Origin: Cupriavidus sp. YR651 | Lineage (GTDB): Bacteria > Pseudomonadota > Gammaproteobacteria > Burkholderiales > Burkholderiaceae | Direction: 5' to 3' | Assembly (NCBI RefSeq): GCF_900101625.1 | Contig: NZ_FMYZ01000001.1 | Location: 215,919 to 279,918 of the forward strand | DNA: 64,000 nt | Part shown: positions 8,891 to 16,781 of the stretch, piece after piece | Layout: every line of letters begins with the position of its first letter | Numbering within the stretch: the stretch's first letter is position 1 | Made by a program: the position numbers and the translations under genes | Notes under the pieces: model-generated | What the model was told of the DNA's origin: nothing | Seen by the model: only the letters and a program-made list of their open reading frames with translations | Database searches by the model: none

Positions 8891-10057
8891 TCAGGCCGAC
8901 ATCTCTTGCATCACGCTGTAGAGATCGGCCTTGCCCTCGAAGCCGATGCCCGGCAGGTCCGGCATGGTCAGGTAGCCCTTTTCGACCTTGACGCCATCGG
9001 GGAAGCCACCGAACGGCTGGAAGAGGTCGGGGTAGCTCTCGTTGCCACCCAGGCCCAGGCCCGCGGCGATGTTCAGGGACATCTGATGGCCGCCGTGCGG
9101 AATGCACCGGCTTGCCGACCAGCCGTGCTGCTTCAGCATGTCGAGCGTGCGCAGGTATTCCACCAGGCCGTAGCTCAGCGCGCAGTCGAACTGCAGCCAG
9201 TCGCGGTCGGGGCGCATGCCGCCGTAGCGGATCAGGTTGCGCGCGTCCTGCATCGAGAACAGGTCCTCGCCGGTCGCCATCGGCTTGTCGTAGTAGTTGC
9301 GCAGCGTCGCCTGAAGCTCGAAGTCCAGTGGGTCGCCCGGCTCCTCGTACCAGAACAGGTCGTATTGCGACAGCGCCTTGGCGTACTGGATCGCGGTATC
9401 GAGATCGAAGCGACCGTTCGCGTCGACCGCCAGCTTCTGGCCATCTTGCAGCACGCTGAGGATGGCGTCGATACGGCGCAGATCCTCGTCCAGCGACGCC
9501 CCGCCGATCTTCTTCTTGACGACGGTGTAGCCACGATCGATGTAGCTGCGCATTTCGTCCTTGAGTTTGCTGTAGTCCTGGCCGGGGTAGTAGTAGCCGC
9601 CGGCCGCGTACACGAAAACCTTGCGATCGGGCGTGCCATTCCCGTAGCGATCCGCCAGCAACTGGAAGAGTGGCTTGCCTTCGATCTTGGCCACGGCATC
9701 CCAGACCGCCATGTCGATCGTGCCAATCGCCACGGAACGCTCGCCGTGGCCGCCCGGCTTCTCGTTCTTGAACATGGTGTCCCAGATCTTGTGGGGATCG
9801 AGGTTATTTCCGGTGGCGTCGAGCAGTGACTCGGGATCAGCTTCCATCAGGCGCGGGATGAAACGTTCGCGCATCAGCTTGCCCTGGCCGTAGCGCCCGT
9901 TCGAGTTAAAGCCGTAGCCGACGACGGGCTTGCCATCCCGGATCACGTCCGTGATCACCGCCACGAGGCTCAGCGTCATCTTGCTGAAGTCAATATAGGC
10001 ATTCCGGATGGGCGAGCTGATCGGAAAAGTCTTTTCGCGAATCTCGACGATTCTCAT
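8891..10057 (-). CDS. tarD: D-tartrate dehydratase (enolase superfamily)
   Basis: 388 residues from ATG 10057; upstream in-frame codons exist but only this start gives the family N-terminus MRIVEIREKTFPISSPIRNA. The chain closely follows the Bradyrhizobium-type D-tartrate dehydratase as I remember it: RNAYIDFSKMT, EKPGGHGERSVAIGTIDMAVW, YAAGGYYYPG, RCIPHGGHQMSLNIAAGLG and ESYPDLFQPFGGFPDGV. Expected active-site residues are visible: the KxK base (K181/K183), metal ligands D212, E238 or E239 and E264, and the catalytic His near 321-324. The reaction is D-tartrate to oxaloacetate plus water, in the cytoplasm. It forms a unit with a Bug protein and faces a LysR gene. Other acid-sugar dehydratases are less likely. 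Confidence 0.85.
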   Translation of the reverse strand: MRIVEIREKTFPISSPIRNAYIDFSKMTLSLVAVITDVIRDGKPVVGYGFNSNGRYGQGKLMRERFIPRLMEADPESLLDATGNNLDPHKIWDTMFKNEKPGGHGERSVAIGTIDMAVWDAVAKIEGKPLFQLLADRYGNGTPDRKVFVYAAGGYYYPGQDYSKLKDEMRSYIDRGYTVVKKKIGGASLDEDLRRIDAILSVLQDGQKLAVDANGRFDLDTAIQYAKALSQYDLFWYEEPGDPLDFELQATLRNYYDKPMATGEDLFSMQDARNLIRYGGMRPDRDWLQFDCALSYGLVEYLRTLDMLKQHGWSASRCIPHGGHQMSLNIAAGLGLGGNESYPDLFQPFGGFPDGVKVEKGYLTMPDLPGIGFEGKADLYSVMQEMSA

Positions 10058-10136
10058 GGTGTGTCTCCTGATGCACCGGCGCGGCGATGCGTGAGCTGTG
10101 GGAATCGGTAGATTAGGCGCAGGACCTTGAACTAAA

Positions 10137-11093
10137 ATGAACCCAAATTCACAAGATAATTCACTTAAAGTGAAAACTGACCTCGCGTCCGAATTGGAGT
10201 TCTTCGTGCTGGTGGCCCGGCTCGGCAGCCTGTCGGCTGCGGCGCGCGAGCTCGACCTGACGCCGCCCGCGGCCACCAAGCGGCTGGCGCTCATGGAGGC
10301 CCGGCTGCGGGTGCGGCTCGTCAATCGCACGACGCGCAGCATCAGCCTGACCAACGAAGGCGAGACCTATCTGGCCTATGCGACGAGGATCCTCGCGGAT
10401 CTACGTGAAATGGAGGACGCCGTATCGAGCAGCGGCGCGGCGCCACATGGCCTCCTGCGCGTCAATGCCACGCTGGGTTTCGGCCGCACCGTCATCGCCC
10501 CGCTGGTTTCGGATTTTTCCAGGCGATATCCGAACGTCGAAGTGCAACTGGAGGTCACGGACAAACCGGTGGATCTCGTCGAGAGTGGCTACGACCTCTC
10601 GATCCGGTTCGGCACGTTACCCGACAAGCGCCTGAGCGCCAGGCGTGTCATGTCGAACCGTCGCTTCCTCTGCGCGTCCCCGGTCTACCTCGACAAGTCT
10701 GGAACGCCGACAACGCTCGCTGACCTGGCGGATCATCGCTGCATCATTCACCGGCAGAACGACAGCGCCCACGGCGTGTGGCGATTCGTTCACCAGGGGC
10801 AAACGGAAGTGGTGAAAGTTGACGGCGCGCTGTCCAGCAACGACGGCGACATCGTCCTAGGCTGGGCGCTCGATGGCCACGGAATCCTAATCCGGTCGGA
10901 ATGGGATCTGGCCAAGTATCTGGAAAGCGGACGGCTGAGGGTGGTCTTGCCAGACTTCACGCTGCCGTCCGCCGATCTCTTCGTCTACTACCCCCAACGC
11001 CGGAATCAGACGGCGCGCACAAGGGCCTTTATCGACTTTCTGGTCGAGAAGTTCCAGAAGCCTGCGGCGGGGACCGGAAAGAAGGGAGCGTAG
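10137..11093 (+). CDS. LysR-family regulator, probable controller of tarD unit
   Basis: 318 residues. The N-terminal winged HTH is clear: ELEFFVLVARLGSLSAAARELDL, then TPPAATKRLALMEARLRVRLVNRTTRSISLTNEG. A LysR substrate-binding domain follows (about residues 105 to 305). The ATG at 10137 is 79 bp from the divergent tarD start, the usual LysR geometry, so it probably responds to tartrate or a product and controls tarD and its Bug gene. I could not find a convincing T-N11-A box in the short spacer. Confidence 0.85.
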   Translation: MNPNSQDNSLKVKTDLASELEFFVLVARLGSLSAAARELDLTPPAATKRLALMEARLRVRLVNRTTRSISLTNEGETYLAYATRILADLREMEDAVSSSGAAPHGLLRVNATLGFGRTVIAPLVSDFSRRYPNVEVQLEVTDKPVDLVESGYDLSIRFGTLPDKRLSARRVMSNRRFLCASPVYLDKSGTPTTLADLADHRCIIHRQNDSAHGVWRFVHQGQTEVVKVDGALSSNDGDIVLGWALDGHGILIRSEWDLAKYLESGRLRVVLPDFTLPSADLFVYYPQRRNQTARTRAFIDFLVEKFQKPAAGTGKKGA

Positions 11094-11133
11094 CGGCGCT
11101 TCACTGCCCTTACCTGGAGCAACGCCATTGCTC

Positions 11134-12132
11134 CTAAGGCGCGACGGCGTCGCCGCCACGCTCGCTGGACTCCACAATCGCCTCCAGCAGCCTGATGTTG
11201 TCCACCAGCTCGCCGGCCGTGAACGGGTAGGTCCCGCTGCCTGCCACCGCGTCGGCCCAGGCCTCGAAGTTGGCCAGCACCGCATCGGTCGCCTCATACA
11301 GGCGTTCCGTGCGAGGTACGCCAGTGCCACCGCAATGCGTCAGGCGAGTGGGCAGACCCTGATCGACATTCCCTTCGGACACGATTTCCACCCAGCCTTT
11401 GTCACCGAACACCGCGATGCGGCCATGGAACGGCGTGACCGAGAGGAGGCTGATCGTGGCCTGCACACGCGAAGCGAAAGTGATGGTGGCGGTGGTGAAA
11501 TCGCGCACGGGCTCGGGGAAGATCAGGGACTCGGTGCGCGCGCGCACGCTGCTGGCACCGCCGGCCAGCGCGACGAAGATGTCGGTGATGTGGATGCCGA
11601 CCGCCGTCATCATGCCGGCCGGCGCATGCTTCGAGTCCAGGCGCCAGTTCGACGGATCGAGCTTGCGGAACAGATCGTGGCTGACATTGGCCTCCATATG
11701 CAGCAGGCGCCCAAGTTGGCCAGCGCGCACCATCCGCATCAATTCGGCGATGGCGGGCTCGAAGCGGCGCTCGTGCCCCACTCCCAGCACCTTGCGCTGG
11801 CGCGCACAGGCCTCGACAATCCGCTGCGCGCCGGCCGTGGTCATGGCCAGCGGCTTTTCGCAGAAGACCTCCTTGCCAGCCTCCAGCGCCGAGAGCACCT
11901 GTTGCTCGTGCAATGCATGCGGGGTGGCGAGGATAACGCCGTCGATATCGGCCCGTCCGAGCACTTCCGCCAGATCGGCGGCGAGTTCCACGCCTGACTC
12001 GCGCGTGAACGTCCGGGCTTCCTCCGTCGCCATCGGGTCCACGGCCACGATCACCTTGAATTTCGCACTCTTGCTCAACGTGCGGATGATCTGCTTGCCC
12101 CACCATCCCAAACCGGCTACCGCAACTCTCAC
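11134..12132 (-). CDS. Gfo/Idh/MocA-family NAD(P)-dependent oxidoreductase
   Basis: 332 residues. The Rossmann nucleotide motif is AGLGWWGKQIIRTL near the N-terminus, and the catalytic lysine motif is EVFCEKPLA. The C-terminal Gfo/Idh domain contains HDLFRKLDPSNWRLD and the histidine-containing GIHITDIFVALAGG. Family members oxidise or reduce sugars, inositols and related polyols, and some oxidise glycosides to 3-keto forms. It is the last gene of the nine-gene hydroxyquinol-linked operon, with a 25-bp gap to the Dabb gene. A 7-bp hairpin GGAGCAA/TTGCTCC (11116-11134) overlaps its stop codon and faces the convergent LysR gene. Substrate unknown. Confidence 0.85.
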   Translation of the reverse strand: MRVAVAGLGWWGKQIIRTLSKSAKFKVIVAVDPMATEEARTFTRESGVELAADLAEVLGRADIDGVILATPHALHEQQVLSALEAGKEVFCEKPLAMTTAGAQRIVEACARQRKVLGVGHERRFEPAIAELMRMVRAGQLGRLLHMEANVSHDLFRKLDPSNWRLDSKHAPAGMMTAVGIHITDIFVALAGGASSVRARTESLIFPEPVRDFTTATITFASRVQATISLLSVTPFHGRIAVFGDKGWVEIVSEGNVDQGLPTRLTHCGGTGVPRTERLYEATDAVLANFEAWADAVAGSGTYPFTAGELVDNIRLLEAIVESSERGGDAVAP

Positions 12133-12157
12133 GATCTCCCTCCTTTGCGTGGATCCG

Positions 12158-12517
12158 TCAATCCACTAGCGGCGCGGCGATGAACGCCCCGCCCTGCTCC
12201 GCATGCGCCACGGTGCCGTCGTAGTCGACCTGGTGCCTGGCGATGCGCAGATCGCCCAGCTCGCGCTTGACGCGCAGATGCTCGGGATGGGTCGCGTAGG
12301 CCTCCAGGGCGCTGTGCGACTCGAACTCCGAGTACAGGACGACGTCGCAGGCGTAGTCGACGCGACTCGAATCGACGCCGATCTCCAGGTGCCGCAAGCC
12401 GGGAATCCGGCCGCGCAACCCCTCGAAAGCGCCCTTGAGCCGCGCGATGGCATCGCGCTTCGCGCCCTCGCTGTCTCCGCGCAGGTTCCACATCACGATA
12501 TGTTTGACGATGGGCAA
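12158..12517 (-). CDS. Stress-responsive A/B-barrel (Dabb) domain protein
   Basis: 119 residues if it starts at TTG 12517, preceded by a good GGGAGG ribosome site five bases upstream; ATG starts further in would remove the first beta strand. The sequence begins MPIVKHIVMWNLRGD and contains GLRGRIPGLRHLEIGVD and CDVVLYSEFESHSALEAYATHPEHL, the Dabb pattern (ferredoxin-like dimeric barrel). Dabb proteins include polyketide and olivetolic acid cyclases and small proteins of aromatic catabolism. Here it lies in the operon with a hydroxyquinol dioxygenase-like gene; it might act on a reactive ring or lactone intermediate, which is inference only. Confidence 0.8.
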   Translation of the reverse strand: MPIVKHIVMWNLRGDSEGAKRDAIARLKGAFEGLRGRIPGLRHLEIGVDSSRVDYACDVVLYSEFESHSALEAYATHPEHLRVKRELGDLRIARHQVDYDGTVAHAEQGGAFIAAPLVD

Positions 12518-12570
12518 AATGGCCTCCCTGGCTGACGCTGCCTGACGTGGTGTTGGTGAGAGAAACCGGC

Positions 12571-12873
12571 TTACGCCGCAGGGAATCCGGCGCGTTGCGG
12601 CCACATGTTGCTGAACGCATGAACCGAACTGGTCGCATAGACGCCCGCCACCGTGAACGGCTCTTCGGCCTGCCAGCGGCGCGCCGCCTCGATCGACGGA
12701 AAGTCGATCACCAGCAGGCTGCCGACCATGGTCTCGCCGTCCTCGGCCAGCAGCGGGCCGGCAAAAGCGATCTGGTTCTCCACCGCGCGCAGGTAGGCCT
12801 TGTGGTCGGGCCGCACGCGCAGGCGCAAGTCGCCAACGCCGGGCTTGTCGATCAGATGGAATACGTAAAGCAT
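12571..12873 (-). CDS. YciI-like small protein
   Basis: 100 residues, full length for the YciI family (ferredoxin-like fold related to muconolactone isomerase). Begins MLYVFHLIDKPGVGDLRLRVRPDH and contains YLRAVENQIAFAGPLLAEDG and SLLVIDFPSIEAARRWQAEEPF, the standard pattern with the conserved His/Asp pair region. Only 12 bp separate it from the dioxygenase gene upstream, so cotranslation is likely. YciI-type proteins occur as chlorohydrolases or isomerase-like accessories in aromatic pathways; the role here is not known. Confidence 0.82.
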   Translation of the reverse strand: MLYVFHLIDKPGVGDLRLRVRPDHKAYLRAVENQIAFAGPLLAEDGETMVGSLLVIDFPSIEAARRWQAEEPFTVAGVYATSSVHAFSNMWPQRAGFPAA

Positions 12874-12885
12874 GGCACTGCCTCC

Positions 12886-13767
12886 TTACTGGTTTGCCGT
12901 TGCCGGTTGGGCGGGATTGAGCACGAAGTCGAAATCGAGCGTGTAGAAGGGGTTGTCTGACCGGGTGCCGTCTGGCGCCGTGCCAGAGTCGTGGCGCACC
13001 CAGTCGGCCACCAGCGACGAACGCACCCCGAACACGGTGTCGGAGTCCAGATAGGTGTCGCCGTCACGAAACACATGCGTGACCAGCGTCTCGTATCCGG
13101 GGGCCGAAATCATGAAATGCAGGTGCGCGGGGCGCCATGGATGCCGCCCCATGGCTTCGAGCATGCGTCCGACCGGGCCGTCGTGTGGAATCGGATAGCA
13201 CTCGGCGACGATGGTCTTGAAGTGATAGTGTCCGGACGCGTCGGCGTGCAACGTGCCGCGTCCCTGGGCGCTCGTGCGCCCGGCCTTCTGCACATCGTAG
13301 AAGCCCTCGGCATCGGCTTGCCAGACTTCCAGCTTGGCGCCCGGCACCGCCTCGCCCGTGATGCTCCGGACATTGCCGCTGACATAGCAGGGCTCTCCCG
13401 CCATGCCGTTGCCGACGTCGGCGCCGAGCGCGTAGTCGGGCGCGTCGTCGACGTAGAACGGGCCGAACACCGTGGCCTCCGTGCAGCCCTGGGGCTTGCG
13501 ATGGTTCTGCGCGGTCACCAGCGTCGACAGGCCCAGCGTATCCGACAGCAGGATGAACTCCTGCCGGCTCGGGTTGCAGGTATGGCCGACGTCCGTCAGA
13601 AACTGGATACCGGCGGCCCACTCCTCCTCGGTCAGCCTGACCTCCCTGGCGAACGCGTGCAGGTGCTGGATCAGGCTGGTCATGACCGTCTTCAAGCGGC
13701 GATCCGTCATGTCGGCATTGCGTGCCAGCACCGCCTGGGTAATGGTCTCTTCATTGAGATTTCGCAT
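12886..13767 (-). CDS. Intradiol ring-cleavage dioxygenase, hydroxyquinol 1,2-dioxygenase-like
   Basis: 293 residues from ATG 13767 (MRNLNEETITQAVLARNADM); earlier in-frame codons lack family similarity. An N-terminal helical dimerisation domain (about 1 to 100) precedes the catalytic beta-sandwich. The Fe(III) ligands are visible as Y157 (EGFYDVQ), Y191 (ECYPIPHDGPVGRM), H215 and H217 (RPAHLHFMISAPGY). Length and the TATVFGPFYV-type junction (EATVFGPFYVDDAPDY) fit the hydroxyquinol/catechol 1,2-dioxygenase group. The product, maleylacetate, would be reduced by the maleylacetate reductase encoded at 21764-22837, which strongly favours hydroxyquinol over catechol. No hydroxyquinol-forming monooxygenase is in the window. 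Confidence 0.85.
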   Translation of the reverse strand: MRNLNEETITQAVLARNADMTDRRLKTVMTSLIQHLHAFAREVRLTEEEWAAGIQFLTDVGHTCNPSRQEFILLSDTLGLSTLVTAQNHRKPQGCTEATVFGPFYVDDAPDYALGADVGNGMAGEPCYVSGNVRSITGEAVPGAKLEVWQADAEGFYDVQKAGRTSAQGRGTLHADASGHYHFKTIVAECYPIPHDGPVGRMLEAMGRHPWRPAHLHFMISAPGYETLVTHVFRDGDTYLDSDTVFGVRSSLVADWVRHDSGTAPDGTRSDNPFYTLDFDFVLNPAQPATANQ

Positions 13768-13808
13768 GGTGTTCCTTTCTTGTTGCCTTTCTTGGCCGTA
13801 TGAGGCCT

Positions 13809-14777
13809 CTACGCTTTTGCGCCGTCTTCCCAGCGCGGGCAAGCGCGCTTGTCGACCGGCACGTCGAGCGGCTGATAGTTGGTCTTGTCGATCACGGCGG
13901 CCGGCAGCACGATGTCCTGCTTCACCGGCAGCCCGCGCAGCTTGCGGATCGCCGCCATGGTGCCGAGGCAGCCCTGGGCGAAGCCGTTGTAGTCGCCGGT
14001 CGCCAGCATGGTGCCGGCCTTGATTGCGTCGATCGCTTCCTTGGTGCCGTTGATGCCGGAGACCAGGGCCTTGCGATTAGCCCCCTGCAGCGCCTCGATG
14101 GCGCCGATGGCCATGGCGTCGTTGGCGGCGAACACGGCATCGATCTGCGGGTAGGACTGCATCAGGTTCTCCATCACCTGCAGGGCCTGCAGGCGCTGGT
14201 AGTTCGCGGGTTGCGTGGCCACCAGCCTGACCGCCGGGAAGGCCTTCAGCGCGTCTTGCACGCCGCGCACGCGGTCGGTATTGGTCAGCGATCCCTTGAC
14301 GCCTTCCAGCAGCACCACATTGCCCTTGCCGCCCATGGACTTGAACAGATGCGTGGCGGTCTTCAGGCCGAGTTCGTAGTCGCTGGCGCCGACGAAGGAC
14401 ACAAAGGTGCCCACATCGCTGCGATCCGTGACGTTGACCACCGGGATGTTCGCCGCGTTGATCTTCTTCACCCCCGGCGCCATGGCCTTGTAGTCCACCG
14501 GCACGAAAACCACCGCATCCGGCTTCTTGACGATGACGTCCTCGATCTGGCTCATCTGCTCGGGAATGCTGTCCGGCTTGGTCGGGATGTAGTGCGTGAC
14601 CTTGGCGTTCATGCTCTTTGCCGCCGCATCCGCGCCCTGGCGCAGTACCTGGAAATATGGGTTGGTCTGGTTCTTGGTAAAGACGGCGATCTTCTCGCCG
14701 TCGGCATGGGCGGCTGGCGTGGCCAGCAACCCGAGTGCCAGCATGGCGGCGAACGGCTTCAGCTTGTGCGATTGCAT
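13809..14777 (-). CDS. Sugar-type ABC transporter periplasmic binding protein
   Basis: 322 residues from ATG 14777, starting a clean signal peptide (MQSHKLKPFAAMLALGLLATPAAHA). The mature domain is a peripla_BP_4 (RbsB/YtfQ-like) fold: KIAVFTKNQTNPYFQVLRQG, DAVVFVPVDYKAM, NIPVVNVTD and PQIDAVFAANDAMAIGAIEAL. It is followed 3' by the dioxygenase gene and preceded by two permeases and an ATPase, forming a complete importer. These proteins usually bind pentoses, hexoses, inositols or other polyols, which is unusual company for an aromatic ring-cleavage enzyme. Confidence 0.88.
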   Translation of the reverse strand: MQSHKLKPFAAMLALGLLATPAAHADGEKIAVFTKNQTNPYFQVLRQGADAAAKSMNAKVTHYIPTKPDSIPEQMSQIEDVIVKKPDAVVFVPVDYKAMAPGVKKINAANIPVVNVTDRSDVGTFVSFVGASDYELGLKTATHLFKSMGGKGNVVLLEGVKGSLTNTDRVRGVQDALKAFPAVRLVATQPANYQRLQALQVMENLMQSYPQIDAVFAANDAMAIGAIEALQGANRKALVSGINGTKEAIDAIKAGTMLATGDYNGFAQGCLGTMAAIRKLRGLPVKQDIVLPAAVIDKTNYQPLDVPVDKRACPRWEDGAKA

Positions 14778-14841
14778 AGGGTGTCTCCTTGGTTTTCGAA
14801 TAGCGCCGGCATGTGGTCTGCCGGCGTTGCTGCAATTTCGC

Positions 14842-15807
14842 TTACCTGGTACCCAGCCGGCGCCGCGACAGGGTGTCCAGGAAGACAGCAAGCACGACGA
14901 TGACCCCGGTCACCAGCGGCTGCCAGTTGGCGCTGACGGTGAGCAGGTTCATGCCATTGAGCAACAGCGTCAGGATGATGGCGCCCACCAGCGTGCCGGA
15001 AACCCGGCCCACGCCACCGAACAGCGACGTGCCGCCGATCAGTACCGCGGCGATCGCCGGCAAGGTCAGCGTCTCGCCGATATCGCCCTCGGCCGAGTTC
15101 AGGCGCGCCAGGAACACCAGGCTGGCCAGCCCGGCCATGGCGCCGCTCACCACATAGACCATCACCAGCCGGCGCGCCACCGGCACGCCGGACAACCTGG
15201 CGGCGACGGGATTGGCGCCGATGGCGTAGATCTCCTGCCCGTAGGTGGTCTTCTGCGAGATCGCCGTGCCGGCCACCAGGAAGGCCAGCATCAGGAAGAC
15301 CGGAATCGGTACGCCCCACAGATAGCCGCTGCCGACCGCGCGGAACGCCGGCGCGAAGCCGTGGATGGTGTCCCCGGCCATGAACCAGTAGGTCAGGCCG
15401 TGCAACACCCAGAGCATCCCGTAGGTGGCGATAAAGGGCGGGATGCGCAGCGCCGCCACCAGCAGGCCGTTGCCCAGGCCGATCAGCACGCCGCTGCCCA
15501 GGCCAACCCCTACCCCAAGCATCGTCGAGCCGGTGGCCTTCATCACGCTCGCCGCCAGGCAGGCGGACATCGCGACATTGGCCCCCACTGACAGGTCGAG
15601 ACCGCCGGTCAGGATCACCAGCGTCAGTCCGGAGGCCAGCAGGAACAACAAGCTGGCCTGGCGCAGCACATTGAGCAGGTTGCCGAGCGTCAGGAAGGCG
15701 TCCGACGCCACCGCCAGCGCCACGCAGAGCAGGCCGAGCGCGAATACGCGGTAAGCGAAGGAGCGGGCGTCAGCCGACAGCGGCGCCCGGGCGATGACGG
15801 TATTCAT
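14842..15807 (-). CDS. Sugar-type ABC transporter permease (RbsC-like), second copy
   Basis: 321 residues from ATG 15807, which overlaps the stop of the upstream permease by 4 bp, implying translational coupling. Eight or more hydrophobic segments and the BPD_transp_2 signatures LTLVILTGGLDLSVGANVA and GGTSLFGGVGRVSGTLVGA are present. It should pair with the 15804-16781 permease to form the membrane channel of the importer. Confidence 0.88.
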   Translation of the reverse strand: MNTVIARAPLSADARSFAYRVFALGLLCVALAVASDAFLTLGNLLNVLRQASLLFLLASGLTLVILTGGLDLSVGANVAMSACLAASVMKATGSTMLGVGVGLGSGVLIGLGNGLLVAALRIPPFIATYGMLWVLHGLTYWFMAGDTIHGFAPAFRAVGSGYLWGVPIPVFLMLAFLVAGTAISQKTTYGQEIYAIGANPVAARLSGVPVARRLVMVYVVSGAMAGLASLVFLARLNSAEGDIGETLTLPAIAAVLIGGTSLFGGVGRVSGTLVGAIILTLLLNGMNLLTVSANWQPLVTGVIVVLAVFLDTLSRRRLGTR

Positions 15808-16781
15808 GCTTTCCCCTTGAAGGACTCGATCAGCAGCACGACCAGCACCAGCAGGCCGATGGCCGCCACCTGGATCGACGATTGCACGCCGACCAGGTTC
15901 AGGCCGTTGCGCAGCACGCCCACCGCCAGCACGCCCAGCACCGTGCCCGGCAGCCAGCCGTTGCCGCGATCGAAGGTGGTGCCACCCACGGCCACCGCGG
16001 CGATGGCATCGAACTCCAGCCCGATGGCCGCCGTGGGATGACCGGCGTTCATGCGCGCGGTCATCAGCAGCGCGGCCACGCCCGCCATCACGCCGCCCAG
16101 TGCGTACACCGCGATCAGCCAGCGGTTGACGCGCACGCCGGCAAACTTGAGCGCTTCGCGATTGCCGCCGAGGGCGAACACATTGATGCCGAAGCGCGTG
16201 CGGTAAAGCAGCCAGTGGAACAGGCCGTAGAACGCGCCGGCGATCCAGATCGGCAACGGGATACCGAGCCACTCACCCGAGTAGAGCAGCGGAATGGTGT
16301 CGCCGATGCCCACCACGCTCTGGCCGTCCGTGACCGCCAGCGACAGCCCCTGCGCCACGCCCATCGTGCCGAGGGTGGCGACGAAGGGCGGAATCCCCAG
16401 GCCCGCCACCAGCGCGCCATTGAGCAGGCCGAACAGCAGCCCGACGCCAAGCGCCGCCAGCACCGCCAGCCACAGCGAGCCGGTTGCCACCATCACCATG
16501 GCCAGCGCCACGCCGCACAGCGTGAGGACGGCGCCCATCGACAGGTCCAACCCTTCCGTCATGATGATCAGCGTCATGGGCAAGGCGATCAGCAGCAGGA
16601 TGGTGGACTGCGTGCCGACGTTGAGCAGGTTGGCCGTGCTCAGGAAGCCATCGCCGCCAATGGCGAAGGCGAGCGTCAGCAACAGCAGGACCCAGACCGA
16701 TCCGGGCAGCTTGCCGAGTGCCGGCGCCATCGGCAGTGCCACGGCGCGCGGGAGGGCGCGGGTATCAGGCATATCAGGCAT
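15804..16781 (-). CDS. Sugar-type ABC transporter permease (RbsC-like), first copy
   Basis: 325 residues with multiple membrane segments and BPD_transp_2 motifs PMTLIIMTEGLDLSMGAVL and AVGGTTFDRGNGWLPGTVLG. In the second motif 'FDRGNGW' replaces the more common 'GGxG' loop, a mild divergence. Overlaps the ATPase gene by 8 bp and the next permease by 4 bp. The two permeases are clearly different sequences, so the channel is probably a heterodimer. Confidence 0.88.
   Translation of the reverse strand: MPDMPDTRALPRAVALPMAPALGKLPGSVWVLLLLTLAFAIGGDGFLSTANLLNVGTQSTILLLIALPMTLIIMTEGLDLSMGAVLTLCGVALAMVMVATGSLWLAVLAALGVGLLFGLLNGALVAGLGIPPFVATLGTMGVAQGLSLAVTDGQSVVGIGDTIPLLYSGEWLGIPLPIWIAGAFYGLFHWLLYRTRFGINVFALGGNREALKFAGVRVNRWLIAVYALGGVMAGVAALLMTARMNAGHPTAAIGLEFDAIAAVAVGGTTFDRGNGWLPGTVLGVLAVGVLRNGLNLVGVQSSIQVAAIGLLVLVVLLIESFKGKA

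Noticed and set aside
11116..11134. Hairpin GGAGCAA/TTGCTCC as a bidirectional terminator
   Set aside because: The stem is only 7 bp, has no T run in either direction and overlaps a stop codon, so I did not list it as a terminator.
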